Shown in pieces: positions 35,918-44,572 of a stretch of DNA of 64,000 nucleotides. Origin of the DNA: Erythrobacter aurantius (GTDB lineage: Bacteria; Pseudomonadota; Alphaproteobacteria; Sphingomonadales; Sphingomonadaceae); assembly GCF_023823125.1 (NCBI RefSeq), contig NZ_CP090949.1:434001-498000 (forward strand). The letters run 5' to 3'. Under the pieces are notes generated by a model. That model was not told the origin of the DNA, ran no database searches, and saw only the letters and a list, made by a program, of their open reading frames with translations. A program made the position numbers and the translations under genes. Numbering within the stretch: position 1 is the stretch's first letter; each line of letters starts with the position of its first letter.

Positions 35918-36670
35918 TCAGGCGCTATCGAGCCGCCAGATCTCGACCGCCCTTTGGGCACTTCCTTCGACGCTGGTGCTGACTTCGCGGCGGGCGCTAT
36001 CCAGCCAACCGGCCGCGCTGGCCCGTGCTTCATATATGGCCACGAAATTGCCCGAGATTCCGCCGGGCAGGCTCAACTCGCGCTCTACCCTTGAGTTTGT
36101 GCCGATCGGGAAGAACAGGTCGGGCGGCATTTCCTCGAGCAGCGAACCCCCGGCTTCGGCCACGGTCCGGAGATATTCCATCCGGACGTCTTGTGCATTG
36201 CCGGGCATGGGCTTGCGGGCAATCATGCGTTCCGCTTCTTCGAGGGCAGCGTTGATGTCCGCGGCGCTCTTGCTGTCCCCTGCCGCGGCGATCCGGCCGT
36301 CTTCGGAAAGCAGAATCGGCCACATCTGCGCGGTCGATCGCTCCTCTTCGATCCGGGCTAAAGCGGCAAGCGAGGCGGGCGCATCGACCTTTGCTTCCAT
36401 CTGGACCCCTGACACCCTCGCGCCTCGGCCTTGTTCGGAAAAGGCGACTTCCCAGACACGGCTCACTGTCACCATGGAACCATCACGCAAGGTGCGCTCA
36501 AGCACGCGCGAAAGGCGCATCGCGCCAATAGGAAGCCGGAGGTGTCCTGCGGCGAAAGCCATCGAACCGAGGCCGCCAACTCCTGCGCAGCCTGCAAAGC
36601 CCAGTGCGAACCCGGAAAAAACACGACGAGAGATCGGTGTCACCCAAAATCCTCCCAACTTCGATTGCAT
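35918..36670 (-). CDS. Hypothetical exported protein
   Basis: A 250-residue protein. The N-terminus has a twin-arginine-like signal (ISRRVFSGFALGFAGCAG), which could also be a lipoprotein signal. The mature part includes WPILLSEDGRIAAAGDSKSA, a helical AALEEAERMIARK segment and a late REVSTSVEGSAQRAVEIWRL stretch. I do not recognise a family. The start at 36670 is inferred because it lies 8 bp after the cutA stop and begins at the signal. Confidence 0.7.
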   Translation of the reverse strand: MQSKLGGFWVTPISRRVFSGFALGFAGCAGVGGLGSMAFAAGHLRLPIGAMRLSRVLERTLRDGSMVTVSRVWEVAFSEQGRGARVSGVQMEAKVDAPASLAALARIEEERSTAQMWPILLSEDGRIAAAGDSKSAADINAALEEAERMIARKPMPGNAQDVRMEYLRTVAEAGGSLLEEMPPDLFFPIGTNSRVERELSLPGGISGNFVAIYEARASAAGWLDSARREVSTSVEGSAQRAVEIWRLDSA

Positions 36671-36677
36671 CACGATT

Positions 36678-37010
36678 TCAATCGGTATGCCCGACCGTTT
36701 CGCGCAGCCAACCCAAAACCGCTGGATGTGCGATATCACAGGTCCAGCCGAGAATGGCCGGTGTATCATAGGGATGGAGTTCGCCAAGCAGACTTATCAG
36801 CGCGTCCAGGCTGTCAGCGGTGGTCTTGAACAACACGCCAACTTCCGAAGCCTGGCTCAGGCCCCCATCCCACTCAAACAGGGATTCCATCGCGGGAAAC
36901 ATATTGGCGCAGGCAATCAGCCTTTCCTGCAACAGTTGCTCTGAAATTTTCCGTGCCACTTCGATGTTCGGGCATGGACACCAGACCAGAGCGGCTTGAA
37001 CTTCGGTCAT
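36678..37010 (-). CDS. cutA: Divalent cation tolerance protein CutA
   Basis: A 110-residue CutA1-type trimeric protein. Family features are LVWCPCPNIEVARKISEQLL, RLIACANMFPAMESLFEWDG and LHPYDTPAILGWTCDIAHP. CutA has been linked to copper tolerance, but its true role is debated. It is coupled to ctaA by a 4-bp overlap, placing it beside heme A/cytochrome oxidase assembly. Confidence 0.92.
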   Translation of the reverse strand: MTEVQAALVWCPCPNIEVARKISEQLLQERLIACANMFPAMESLFEWDGGLSQASEVGVLFKTTADSLDALISLLGELHPYDTPAILGWTCDIAHPAVLGWLRETVGHTD

Positions 37011-38092
37011 GCCTGTTCTGGATCCGGAACCCGATGCGCCAGCCCGTCGCTATGCATCGCCCACGCAGTGCTGGCGACCAGCAAGGCGCCGGTGAGCTGG
37101 TGAGCGGCAGCAACCCACAGTTCCACCTGCGTCATCACCGTCGCAATTCCGAGCAGAACCATGACACCAAAGGCGCTGTGCACCGCAATGGATGCGAAGC
37201 GATCGAATTTGCGCACACGCCGCGCGAGATAGACCAGCGCTGCCACCGCGATCCATGCCCACCAGCGGTGGAGGAATTGCAGCAGAAAGGGATCATGCGT
37301 CAGTGCGTAGAAAAAGCCCTGCTGGAAGCTCACTTCAGGGAGGAACCGCCCGTTCATGGTCGGCCAGTCGTAGGCGGCATGCCCGGCGTTGAGGCCCGCG
37401 ACCCATGCACCCAGCAGAAGCTGTACGAACAACACACCGGCAACGGCCAAAGAGGCACTAGTCAGCGGCGCCGGGCGCGCATGCGGGTCCTTAGCCAGAT
37501 GGCGCATGTCGCGCGCAGTCCAGACGAGGGCGCCCAACAGCAGCAATGCCGTCAGCAAATGCAGCGACAGGCGGAAATGGCTCACATCGGTCATGTCGCC
37601 GACGAGCCCCGACTGCACCATCAGCCAGCCGAACAGCCCCTGCAAACCACCAAGGGCCAACAGCCCGATCAGGCGCGGCTTGAACCCTTGCGGGATGGCG
37701 CCCTTAACCCAGAACCACACGAGCGGCAGCGCGAAAGCCAATCCGACGGTGCGAGCCAGCAGGCGGTGGAACCATTCCCAGAAATAGATGAACTGGAATT
37801 CGGCGAGGGTCATGCCGCCGATGCTGGCTTCAAGCCTGTATTCCGGCGTCGCCTTGTATTTGTCGAACTCGGCCAGCCATGCTTCGTTTGACAAAGGCGG
37901 GAGGATGCCCGTCGCCAAATTCCATTCCGTGATCGAAAGCCCGCTTTCCGTGAGCCGCGTGATCCCGCCAACCAACACGATCAGGACAACGAAACCCGCC
38001 ACGAATTCGAGCCATCGGGCAAGAGCAAGCGGGCGCGCACCGGCGTTCGGCTTCGGCGCGGTATCATTCATGAGGGGTGCGGTTGTTGCCAT
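37007..38092 (-). CDS. ctaA: Heme A synthase CtaA (COX15 type)
   Basis: A 361-residue eight-helix membrane enzyme that oxidises heme O to heme A for aa3 oxidase. Conserved motifs are GGITRLTESGLSITEWNLAT, IYFWEWFHRLLARTVGLAFA (heme-ligand His), a QFLHRWWAWIAV repeat and AHQLTGALLVAS. It is of the long alphaproteobacterial/mitochondrial type. The start at 38092 is the likeliest of three in-frame ATGs. It is divergent from merC. Confidence 0.94.
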   Translation of the reverse strand: MATTAPLMNDTAPKPNAGARPLALARWLEFVAGFVVLIVLVGGITRLTESGLSITEWNLATGILPPLSNEAWLAEFDKYKATPEYRLEASIGGMTLAEFQFIYFWEWFHRLLARTVGLAFALPLVWFWVKGAIPQGFKPRLIGLLALGGLQGLFGWLMVQSGLVGDMTDVSHFRLSLHLLTALLLLGALVWTARDMRHLAKDPHARPAPLTSASLAVAGVLFVQLLLGAWVAGLNAGHAAYDWPTMNGRFLPEVSFQQGFFYALTHDPFLLQFLHRWWAWIAVAALVYLARRVRKFDRFASIAVHSAFGVMVLLGIATVMTQVELWVAAAHQLTGALLVASTAWAMHSDGLAHRVPDPEQA

Positions 38093-38184
38093 GACCGCCG
38101 AGTAAATGTGCCGCAAAGCTCCGGCATGCAAGCCCGTTCAGTGCAAAGACAAATGCGCTTTACGCAAAACCAGACCCTTGCACT

Positions 38185-38205
38185 ATGAGATAACGTTACA
38201 TATGT
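38185..38205. promoter_or_regulatory. Possible metal-regulator operator upstream of merC
   Basis: ATGAGATAACGTTACATAT contains a partial inverted repeat centred on AACGTT, 13-33 bp upstream of the merC start. Its length and AT-rich arms recall Fur/Zur-type boxes, but the match is weak. Confidence 0.25.
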
Positions 38206-38217
38206 GCGTTACCGACC

Positions 38218-38598
38218 ATGACCGAAGCACACCAGAACCCCCGGCTGATTCGCCGCAGGCTCGACAAGGCCGGGATAGCGCTTTCAGCGCTGTGCGCTTT
38301 GCATTGTGTGCTGACCATCCTGTTGGTTTCCGGGCTTGGCGTGGGCGCGCAATTCTTCCTTGCCGAAGAGATTCATCGCTTCGCGCTTGCAATCGCCCTT
38401 GTGATAGCGGCTGTCGCCATCGGCTGGGGGGCGCTGCTCCACCGCCGCCGCGAACCTTTTGTCATCGCGATGATGGGATTGACCTTCATGGGCGGCGCGC
38501 TCGCATCCCCGCATGGCGCACAGGAAGCGGTGCTGACGATCATTGGAGTGGCACTGGTTTCGGTGGGTCACATCTGGAATTTGCGCGTCTCGCACTGA
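38218..38598 (+). CDS. merC: MerC-domain membrane protein
   Basis: A 126-residue membrane protein with four helices. The first contains a Cys pair typical of MerC ([20 protein letters not shown]). No merR, merA or merT is nearby, so it is probably not part of a mercury operon. It may handle another metal. It lies 55 bp before thiS-thiG on the same strand. Confidence 0.82.
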   Translation: MTEAHQNPRLIRRRLDKAGIALSALCALHCVLTILLVSGLGVGAQFFLAEEIHRFALAIALVIAAVAIGWGALLHRRREPFVIAMMGLTFMGGALASPHGAQEAVLTIIGVALVSVGHIWNLRVSH

Positions 38599-38653
38599 CG
38601 CTTTTGCAAAAGTCACGGTTGCCTGCGCGCGTGAGTGGCCTATTTCACTGCGC

Positions 38654-39646
38654 ATGACCGAGCTGAAATCCATCATCCTCAACGGCGAACAGCGCCGGAC
38701 CTCCGCTTCAACCATTGCCCAGCTGGTGCGAGAACTCGATCTACTGCCAGAAAAGGTCGCGGTTGAACGCAACGGTGAAATCGTGCCTCGATCGACGCTT
38801 GAATCCGCCCCGTTGGGTGCGGATGATCGTTTGGAAATCGTGCATTTCGTCGGCGGAGGCGATCATCAAGCCGTCAGCGATGACGCCTGGACAGTGGCCG
38901 GGCGCACGTTCCGATCGCGGCTGATCGTCGGCACGGGCAAGTACAAGGATTTCGAGCAGAATGCCGCCGCAGTTGAAGCAAGCGGCGCGGAAATCGTGAC
39001 CGTCGCGGTACGTCGGGTCAACGTCAGCGATCCCAAGGCTCCGATGCTGACGGATTACATCGACCCCAAGAAGATAACCTATCTGCCCAACACCGCTGGA
39101 TGCTTCACCGCCGAAGACGCGATCCGCACACTGCGGCTGGCGCGCGAGGCCGGCGGTTGGGATCTGGTCAAGCTGGAGGTGCTGGGCGAGGCACGCACGC
39201 TCTATCCCAACATGGTGGAAACGATCCGCGCTTGCGAAGTGCTGGCCAAAGAGGGCTTTCACCCGATGGTTTACTGTGTCGATGATCCGATTGCGGCAAA
39301 GCAGCTGGAGGATGCGGGCGCCGTCGCCGTCATGCCGCTAGGCGCGCCGATCGGATCGGGCCTTGGTATCCAGAACCAGGTCACGATCCGCCTGATCGTC
39401 GAAGGCGCGAAGGTGCCGGTGCTGGTCGATGCGGGCGTCGGCACCGCATCCGATGCGGCGGTGGGGATGGAGCTGGGCTGCGACGGCATTCTGATGAACA
39501 CTGCCATCGCCGAGGCGAAAGACCCGATCCGCATGGCGCGCGCGATGAAGCTGGCGGTCGAGGCCGGACGCGAAGCCTACCTCGCCGGTCGCATGGGTCG
39601 CAGGAAATACGCCGATCCTTCCAGCCCGCTCGCCGGATTGATCTGA
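38654..39646 (+). CDS. thiG: ThiS-ThiG fusion: sulfur carrier plus thiazole synthase
   Basis: A 330-residue two-domain protein. Residues 1-70 are a ThiS ubiquitin-like domain ([20 protein letters not shown], ending in HFVGGGDHQ). Residues 75-330 are the ThiG TIM barrel ([20 protein letters not shown], then [23 protein letters not shown] and [20 protein letters not shown]). It makes the thiazole phosphate of thiamine. In separate ThiS the Gly-Gly end must be free to carry thiocarboxylate, but here it is internal. Such fusions are annotated in other bacteria. The start at 38654 begins the ThiS domain. Confidence 0.93.
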   Translation: MTELKSIILNGEQRRTSASTIAQLVRELDLLPEKVAVERNGEIVPRSTLESAPLGADDRLEIVHFVGGGDHQAVSDDAWTVAGRTFRSRLIVGTGKYKDFEQNAAAVEASGAEIVTVAVRRVNVSDPKAPMLTDYIDPKKITYLPNTAGCFTAEDAIRTLRLAREAGGWDLVKLEVLGEARTLYPNMVETIRACEVLAKEGFHPMVYCVDDPIAAKQLEDAGAVAVMPLGAPIGSGLGIQNQVTIRLIVEGAKVPVLVDAGVGTASDAAVGMELGCDGILMNTAIAEAKDPIRMARAMKLAVEAGREAYLAGRMGRRKYADPSSPLAGLI

Positions 39647-39729
39647 CTCAGGGGTAAAAATCCTCTCATGGTTACTACGTATTAACCAAGTTCGCGGAAA
39701 ACCGTCCTGCCTATCAAGGAGGACGTATC

Positions 39730-40260
39730 GTGACACTGGCCACCACCGCGACCATCACCATCGGTGAAATGCGCGAATTTGCGGGCTTCGAACCGTGCGA
39801 GCAGCGCTATATCAAGCGTAGCCTCGATATCGGGCTTGCGCGCTGCGATGCCTTCAAGCTGTGGGGCCGGACCGAGGCTGAAAACGTCGCGATCCGGCGC
39901 CAGTATGTCGCCTATCAGGATCTGAAGCTGCTGCGCACCATGGTGCCGCAGGAGGGTACCCCTTCCGAAGTCGAGCGCTTCATCGGCAAGCTGGTGCGCA
40001 TGGCAGCCTTCGATCTGGAGCAGGAACGGCTTGAGAGCTTCTCCGCCTTCCGCTTTCTCTATGAACGTCTGCTCGGCGCTGAGGCGCGGCCCTATCTCCC
40101 GGCGGCATTCTGCGCTGCCGCAGCACTGCCGATGATCCGCCCCGGCCACCGCAAGGTGCTGCTGCAATCGCTCAGCGAAGCCGCCGCCACCGCACCCGCG
40201 TGGTCAAAACAGGTGCCTAGCTTCTATCCCGAATATATCGAGGACGTTGAAGCGGCGTGA
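39730..40260 (+). CDS. Hypothetical helical protein
   Basis: A 176-residue soluble protein, mostly helical, with regions such as YIKRSLDIGLARCDAFKLWG, RFIGKLVRMAAFDLEQERLE and ALPMIRPGHRKVLLQSLSEA. AAGGAGG precedes the ATG, and the start is clear. I do not recognise a domain. Codon use is like the chromosome. It stands alone between thiG and the HEPN-like gene. Confidence 0.75.
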   Translation: MTLATTATITIGEMREFAGFEPCEQRYIKRSLDIGLARCDAFKLWGRTEAENVAIRRQYVAYQDLKLLRTMVPQEGTPSEVERFIGKLVRMAAFDLEQERLESFSAFRFLYERLLGAEARPYLPAAFCAAAALPMIRPGHRKVLLQSLSEAAATAPAWSKQVPSFYPEYIEDVEAA

Positions 40261-40303
40261 AATAGTGAGAATTGCTTAAGGGCTTCCGATCTATCCCGCA
40301 GAA

Positions 40304-40819
40304 ATGTCAGCCCATTTTGATACTCGTGACATTGGGATCAGCCTCCCCGGCGATTGGTCAGTCACAGTCTGCGCGTGGCGAGGATGCTGCATCGAGGTGT
40401 TCTCGCGGGTCGAACATTCGATTGCTGACTGTCTTGCCGCGCTCGACATTGCCGGCTTGTCGTTGGACCGGGATGCAAGAAGTCCTGCTCCGGCAAATCG
40501 CCTCCGTGCGCTTGCCAATTCTCTGGATACCTACAGTTTCCTAGGGCACGAACGAAAAGCAAAAAGACTTCTTTCGGATTGGAAATCACTCCACGAAACA
40601 CGAGCTCTTCTTGCACACGGGCGGGTTGTTCCGAGGTCTGACGGCATAATCATTCACCACCGGACTTTCGACGGAAAATCTGAAGACCTTAAGGATCCAG
40701 TCTCCATGTCTGCCATGGAAATGCTAGCGCTTCTTGAAGAATTACAGCGAGTCCAGCATTCGATTTACAACCAACTGGGTCAGATAAAGGCAGCAGCAAC
40801 CAAAGCTAAGGCTGTTTAG
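40304..40819 (+). CDS. Hypothetical HEPN-like protein, probably acquired
   Basis: A 171-residue protein. A mostly helical C-terminal half carries LHETRALLAHGRVV. This contains an Arg-x4-His motif (RALLAH) as in HEPN-fold RNases and nucleic-acid-binding proteins. The N-terminus is beta-rich (ISLPGDWSVTVCAWRG). Codon use departs from its neighbours, with frequent AGA, AGG, ATA, CTT, TCT and AAA, indicating recent acquisition. No antitoxin-like partner lies directly beside it. HEPN membership is an inference from one motif. Confidence 0.65.
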   Translation: MSAHFDTRDIGISLPGDWSVTVCAWRGCCIEVFSRVEHSIADCLAALDIAGLSLDRDARSPAPANRLRALANSLDTYSFLGHERKAKRLLSDWKSLHETRALLAHGRVVPRSDGIIIHHRTFDGKSEDLKDPVSMSAMEMLALLEELQRVQHSIYNQLGQIKAAATKAKAV

Positions 40820-40822
40820 CCT

Positions 40823-42709
40823 CTAACCTCGATACAGCCCGTCGATCCGGTCCTGATAGCGGTCGCGGATCTTGTGGCGACGGATTTTCATGCTCGGGGT
40901 CATTTCCTCGTTTTCGATCGTGAAGGCCTCGTCCGCGAAGGCGAACTGGCGGACCTTTTCGATCACCGACAGGTCCTTGTTGGTGCGGTCCACCGCCGCG
41001 CGTACGGCGTTCCGGAAAGCGGGCAGGCCCTGCAGCGCCTTCATGTCGAACTTCTCGTCATTGGCGCGCGCCCATTCCAGCGCCCATTCGGCGTCGGGAA
41101 CGATCAGCCCGACCACATAGGGCCGCTTGTCACCGCTCACCATCGCCTGCGCGACCTCGGGCTGTAGCGTCAGCATCCCTTCGATCTTCTGCGGCGCGAC
41201 ATTGTCGCCCTTGTCGTTGACGATCATGTCCTTCTTGCGATCGGTGATCTTGATCCGGCCCTTTTCATCAAGGTGCCCGATATCGCCCGTATGCAGCCAG
41301 CCATCGACAATCGTGCGCGCGGTTTCGGCATCGTTGCGCCAGTAACCGTGCATCACCAGCTCGCCGCGCACGAGAATTTCGCCATCCTCGGCGATCTTGA
41401 CCTCGACCCCGCGCATGGCCGGGCCGACGGTGTCCATCTTCAACCCGACGCTGGGCCGGTTGCAGCTGATCACCGGACCGGCCTCGGTCTGACCATAGCC
41501 CTGCAGCATGGTGAGACCCATCGCTTCGAAGAAATTGCCGACTTCGGGGTTGAGCGGAGCGCCACCTGAAACCATCGCCTTGATCCGCCCGCCGAACTTC
41601 TGGCGGATTTTCGGCCGAAGCGTCTTTTCGACCAAGAAATTCAGTGGCTTGTCACGCTTGCGCGTCTTGCCCTCGGTGGATTTCTCGCTGATCTTGAGCG
41701 CCGCATTCATCATGAAATTGGCGACCCGGCCCTGCTTTTCGACCTGCTTCATGATGCGCGTGCGCAGCACTTCGAACAGGCGCGGCACGACAACCATGAT
41801 GGTCGGCCGTGTTTCCTCGATGTTCGAGGCGAGTTTCTCAAGTCCTTCGGAATAGAAGATTTCCGCACCCACCGCGATTGGCAGATACTGCCCGCCTGTG
41901 TGTTCGTAAGCATGGCTGAGTGGCAGGAAGGATAGAAACCTTTCATCCTTGATGCCGAAATCGTTGATCAGGATTTCCGCGGCCCCGGCGGCGTTGCACA
42001 GGATCGACCCGTGGTGCTGCATCACGCCGCGCGGAGCGCCGCCAGTTCCGCTGGTGTAGATCAGGCAAGCGGTGTCGTTCCGGTCGATATCGGCAATCCG
42101 GGCATCCACGGCCGCGCGGGCGGCCGCTGCGTCGCCTGCCGTCAGATCGTCCCAGCGATGATACTCGAAACTCCCTGCTTGTTGGCGGTGCAGATCCTCG
42201 ATCCCGATCACGTGATCGACAATCCCCGTGCGTCCGATCGCGCCCACCAGCGGTGCAAGCAGTTTGGTGTTCGAGACGATAACTGCCCGCGCGCCCGAAT
42301 TGTCGAGGATATGCGCGTGGTCGCGTTCGGTGTTGGTGATGTAGGTCGGGACCGAAATGCAGCCCGCCGCCATGATGGCAAGGTCGGCGATGCACCATTC
42401 GGGCCGGTTTTCCGACACCAGCGCAACCCGATCCCCGTCCTTGAGGCCGATGCGGCGCAAGCTTTCGGCCAGCAGGCAGACCTTGTCGGCAACTTCTGCC
42501 CAACTTTGCGTCAGCCACTTGCCGTCGTGTTTCGCGCCAAGGAAGGGTGCCGCGCCCTTTTCGTCAGCACGCATGAGGAACAGTTCGACGAGGTTCCTTG
42601 CGAGGTCGACGTCCTGAAGCAGCCGGTCATCGGCGGGATTGGCCGCGGGGGGCGTTGTGGGGGCGTGCACGGACAAAGGCTCCTCTTCCCGCCCGCCTTT
42701 GATGGCCAC
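40823..42709 (-). CDS. Long-chain acyl-CoA synthetase (AMP-forming)
   Basis: A 628-residue ANL-superfamily enzyme activating fatty acids. The P-loop motif is ACLIYTSGTGGAPRGVMQHH, a slight variant of the usual TSGTTGxPKG. The A5 motif is MLQGYGQTEAGPVISCNRP and A7 is LHTGDIGHLDEKGRIKITDR, followed by KKDMIVNDKGDNVAPQKIE with the hinge. The long form and position-specific features fit FadD/FAA1-type synthetases (COG1022). It is convergent with the HEPN-like gene, 3 bp apart. Confidence 0.92.
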   Translation of the reverse strand: MAIKGGREEEPLSVHAPTTPPAANPADDRLLQDVDLARNLVELFLMRADEKGAAPFLGAKHDGKWLTQSWAEVADKVCLLAESLRRIGLKDGDRVALVSENRPEWCIADLAIMAAGCISVPTYITNTERDHAHILDNSGARAVIVSNTKLLAPLVGAIGRTGIVDHVIGIEDLHRQQAGSFEYHRWDDLTAGDAAAARAAVDARIADIDRNDTACLIYTSGTGGAPRGVMQHHGSILCNAAGAAEILINDFGIKDERFLSFLPLSHAYEHTGGQYLPIAVGAEIFYSEGLEKLASNIEETRPTIMVVVPRLFEVLRTRIMKQVEKQGRVANFMMNAALKISEKSTEGKTRKRDKPLNFLVEKTLRPKIRQKFGGRIKAMVSGGAPLNPEVGNFFEAMGLTMLQGYGQTEAGPVISCNRPSVGLKMDTVGPAMRGVEVKIAEDGEILVRGELVMHGYWRNDAETARTIVDGWLHTGDIGHLDEKGRIKITDRKKDMIVNDKGDNVAPQKIEGMLTLQPEVAQAMVSGDKRPYVVGLIVPDAEWALEWARANDEKFDMKALQGLPAFRNAVRAAVDRTNKDLSVIEKVRQFAFADEAFTIENEEMTPSMKIRRHKIRDRYQDRIDGLYRG

Positions 42710-42847
42710 TGGCCACAGGCGAGCTTGCGTAATTTATGTTGGAGCTAAACTAAGGCGCTATTTACGTAGCGGCAAGACCGAGCAGGTTTGCAAGCCCGCT
42801 TCAAAGCGCGTTGCCAGCGGTGGGCGCGATGCCTAAGAAACGCGGCC

Positions 42848-44572
42848 ATGTCGCTCCTACGCTATTGCACCGCCGGGCTTGCCATTGCCCTTTCCGCCTG
42901 CGCACCAGTTCTTGAAACCACTGCCAGCGCGCCTGCACCGGTTGCAGCAAAGGCCGAGGTCCAACCCTTTGTAATCGCCGCGAACCCGCTTGCCGCACAG
43001 GCCGGAATGGATGTGCTGAAGCGTGGCGGAAGCGCCGCGGATGCAGCGATTGCCGTGCAGACCATGCTATCACTGGTCGAGCCGCAGTCCTCAGGGGTGG
43101 GAGGCGGGGCTTTCCTCAACTATTACGATGCGCAAACGGGCAAGATCACCATTTACGACGGGCGCGAAACGGCGCCCGCTCAGGCGAGCCGCGCGATGTT
43201 CCTCAATGAGTCTGGTGAGCCGCTCGGATTCCGCGAGGCGGTTGTGAGCGGGCGCGCAACCGGAGTTCCCGGCGCTATCGCGGCACTGGGTATGCTGCAT
43301 GAGGAACACGGAACTTTGCCCTGGAACAGCCTGTTCGACGCGCCAATCCGTACTGCCGAAGAAGGTTTTGTGATCTCACCGCGTCTGGGGCGGTTTCTCG
43401 GGATCGAGTTTCCCCAGCTTTCGCAACCCGATGCAGCTGCATACTTTGCGCGTCCCGACGGGACTCGCAAGCAGGCGGGAGATCGTCTGGTGAATCCGGA
43501 ATATGCGGATTTCCTCAAGCGCCTCGCCTCGCAGGGTACCGATGCGCTCTATCGCGGGAGCACCGCGGCCAAGATCGTCCAGCGGACGCGCGCCGCGCCG
43601 CTTGGCGGGTCAATGACGATGGCCGATATCGAGGCCTATCGCCCGGTAAAGCGTGAGCCGGTGTGCGGCCCATGGCAAGTCTACCGCGTGTGCGCCCCTC
43701 CTCCACCGTCGAGCGGGGCCGCGATGATCGAGCTGCTCGGCATTCTCGACCGTACGGATATCGGCACGCGCGGCCCCGATGACCCGCAAGCGTGGTATCT
43801 CTTCGCCGAGGCCAGCCGTCTCGCCTATGCTGACCGTGACGCTTACTTCGGCGACGGCGATTTCGTTGAAGTTCCAGTCGATGGCTTGCTCGATCCTGCC
43901 TATATTGATGCCCGTGCCGCGCTGATTGGCGCGAAAGCCGCAGAATCGGTTACGGCGGGTAATCCGGCCGGTGCTAAGATGGCGGTGACCGACATGACGC
44001 GCGAACCTGCGGGGACGTCCCATTTCATCGTGCGTGACGCGCAGGGCAATGTGCTTTCGATTACCACCACGGTTGAATCGATCTTTGGCAGCGGGCGCAT
44101 GGTCGACGGGTTCTTCCTCAACAACCAGCTGACTGATTTCTCCTTCAACCCGCTACAGGCCAATGGCGACGAAGCTCCCAATGCGGTCGCACCGGGCAAG
44201 CGTCCGCGTTCTTCGATGGTGCCGTTGATTCTGCTCGATGCCGACGGGCAATTTGCAGGGGCAATCGGCTCAGCGGGCGGCAATTCGATCCCTGCCTATG
44301 TCGGCAAGACACTGGTTGCGGCGGTCTATTGGGGAATGCCGATGCAGGATGCGCTGGCGCAGCCCAATCTTGTCGCGCGCGGCAATCGATATGGCGCGGA
44401 AACCGAAAGGTTCGATCCGGCGATTGTTGCGGGGTTGGCCGAACGGGGCATCGTTGTGACGCCCGGTCAGGGCGAGGATTCGGGCGTTCACGGGGTGCTT
44501 ATCCGCGACGGCAAGGTTGATGGCGGCTACGACCCCCGCCGCGAAGGCGTGGTGCTAGTCGGCACCCCTTAG
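42848..44572 (+). CDS. ggt: Gamma-glutamyltransferase, lipoprotein form
   Basis: A 574-residue Ntn hydrolase that transfers or hydrolyses the gamma-glutamyl group of glutathione. The start gives a lipoprotein signal (LAIALSACAP with lipobox Cys near residue 18), so it is probably membrane-anchored rather than free periplasmic. The large subunit has KRGGSAADAAIAVQTMLSLV and PQSSGVGGGAFLNYYD. Autocleavage before the nucleophile Thr occurs at EPAGTSHFIVRD. The small subunit has RPRSSMVPLILLD and IGSAGGNSIPAYVG. It converges on pyrD with a 4-bp overlap. Confidence 0.93.
   Translation: MSLLRYCTAGLAIALSACAPVLETTASAPAPVAAKAEVQPFVIAANPLAAQAGMDVLKRGGSAADAAIAVQTMLSLVEPQSSGVGGGAFLNYYDAQTGKITIYDGRETAPAQASRAMFLNESGEPLGFREAVVSGRATGVPGAIAALGMLHEEHGTLPWNSLFDAPIRTAEEGFVISPRLGRFLGIEFPQLSQPDAAAYFARPDGTRKQAGDRLVNPEYADFLKRLASQGTDALYRGSTAAKIVQRTRAAPLGGSMTMADIEAYRPVKREPVCGPWQVYRVCAPPPPSSGAAMIELLGILDRTDIGTRGPDDPQAWYLFAEASRLAYADRDAYFGDGDFVEVPVDGLLDPAYIDARAALIGAKAAESVTAGNPAGAKMAVTDMTREPAGTSHFIVRDAQGNVLSITTTVESIFGSGRMVDGFFLNNQLTDFSFNPLQANGDEAPNAVAPGKRPRSSMVPLILLDADGQFAGAIGSAGGNSIPAYVGKTLVAAVYWGMPMQDALAQPNLVARGNRYGAETERFDPAIVAGLAERGIVVTPGQGEDSGVHGVLIRDGKVDGGYDPRREGVVLVGTP

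Noticed and set aside
38218..38598. merC considered as part of a mercury-resistance operon
   Set aside because: No merR, merT, merP or merA lies nearby, so only the domain name is supported.
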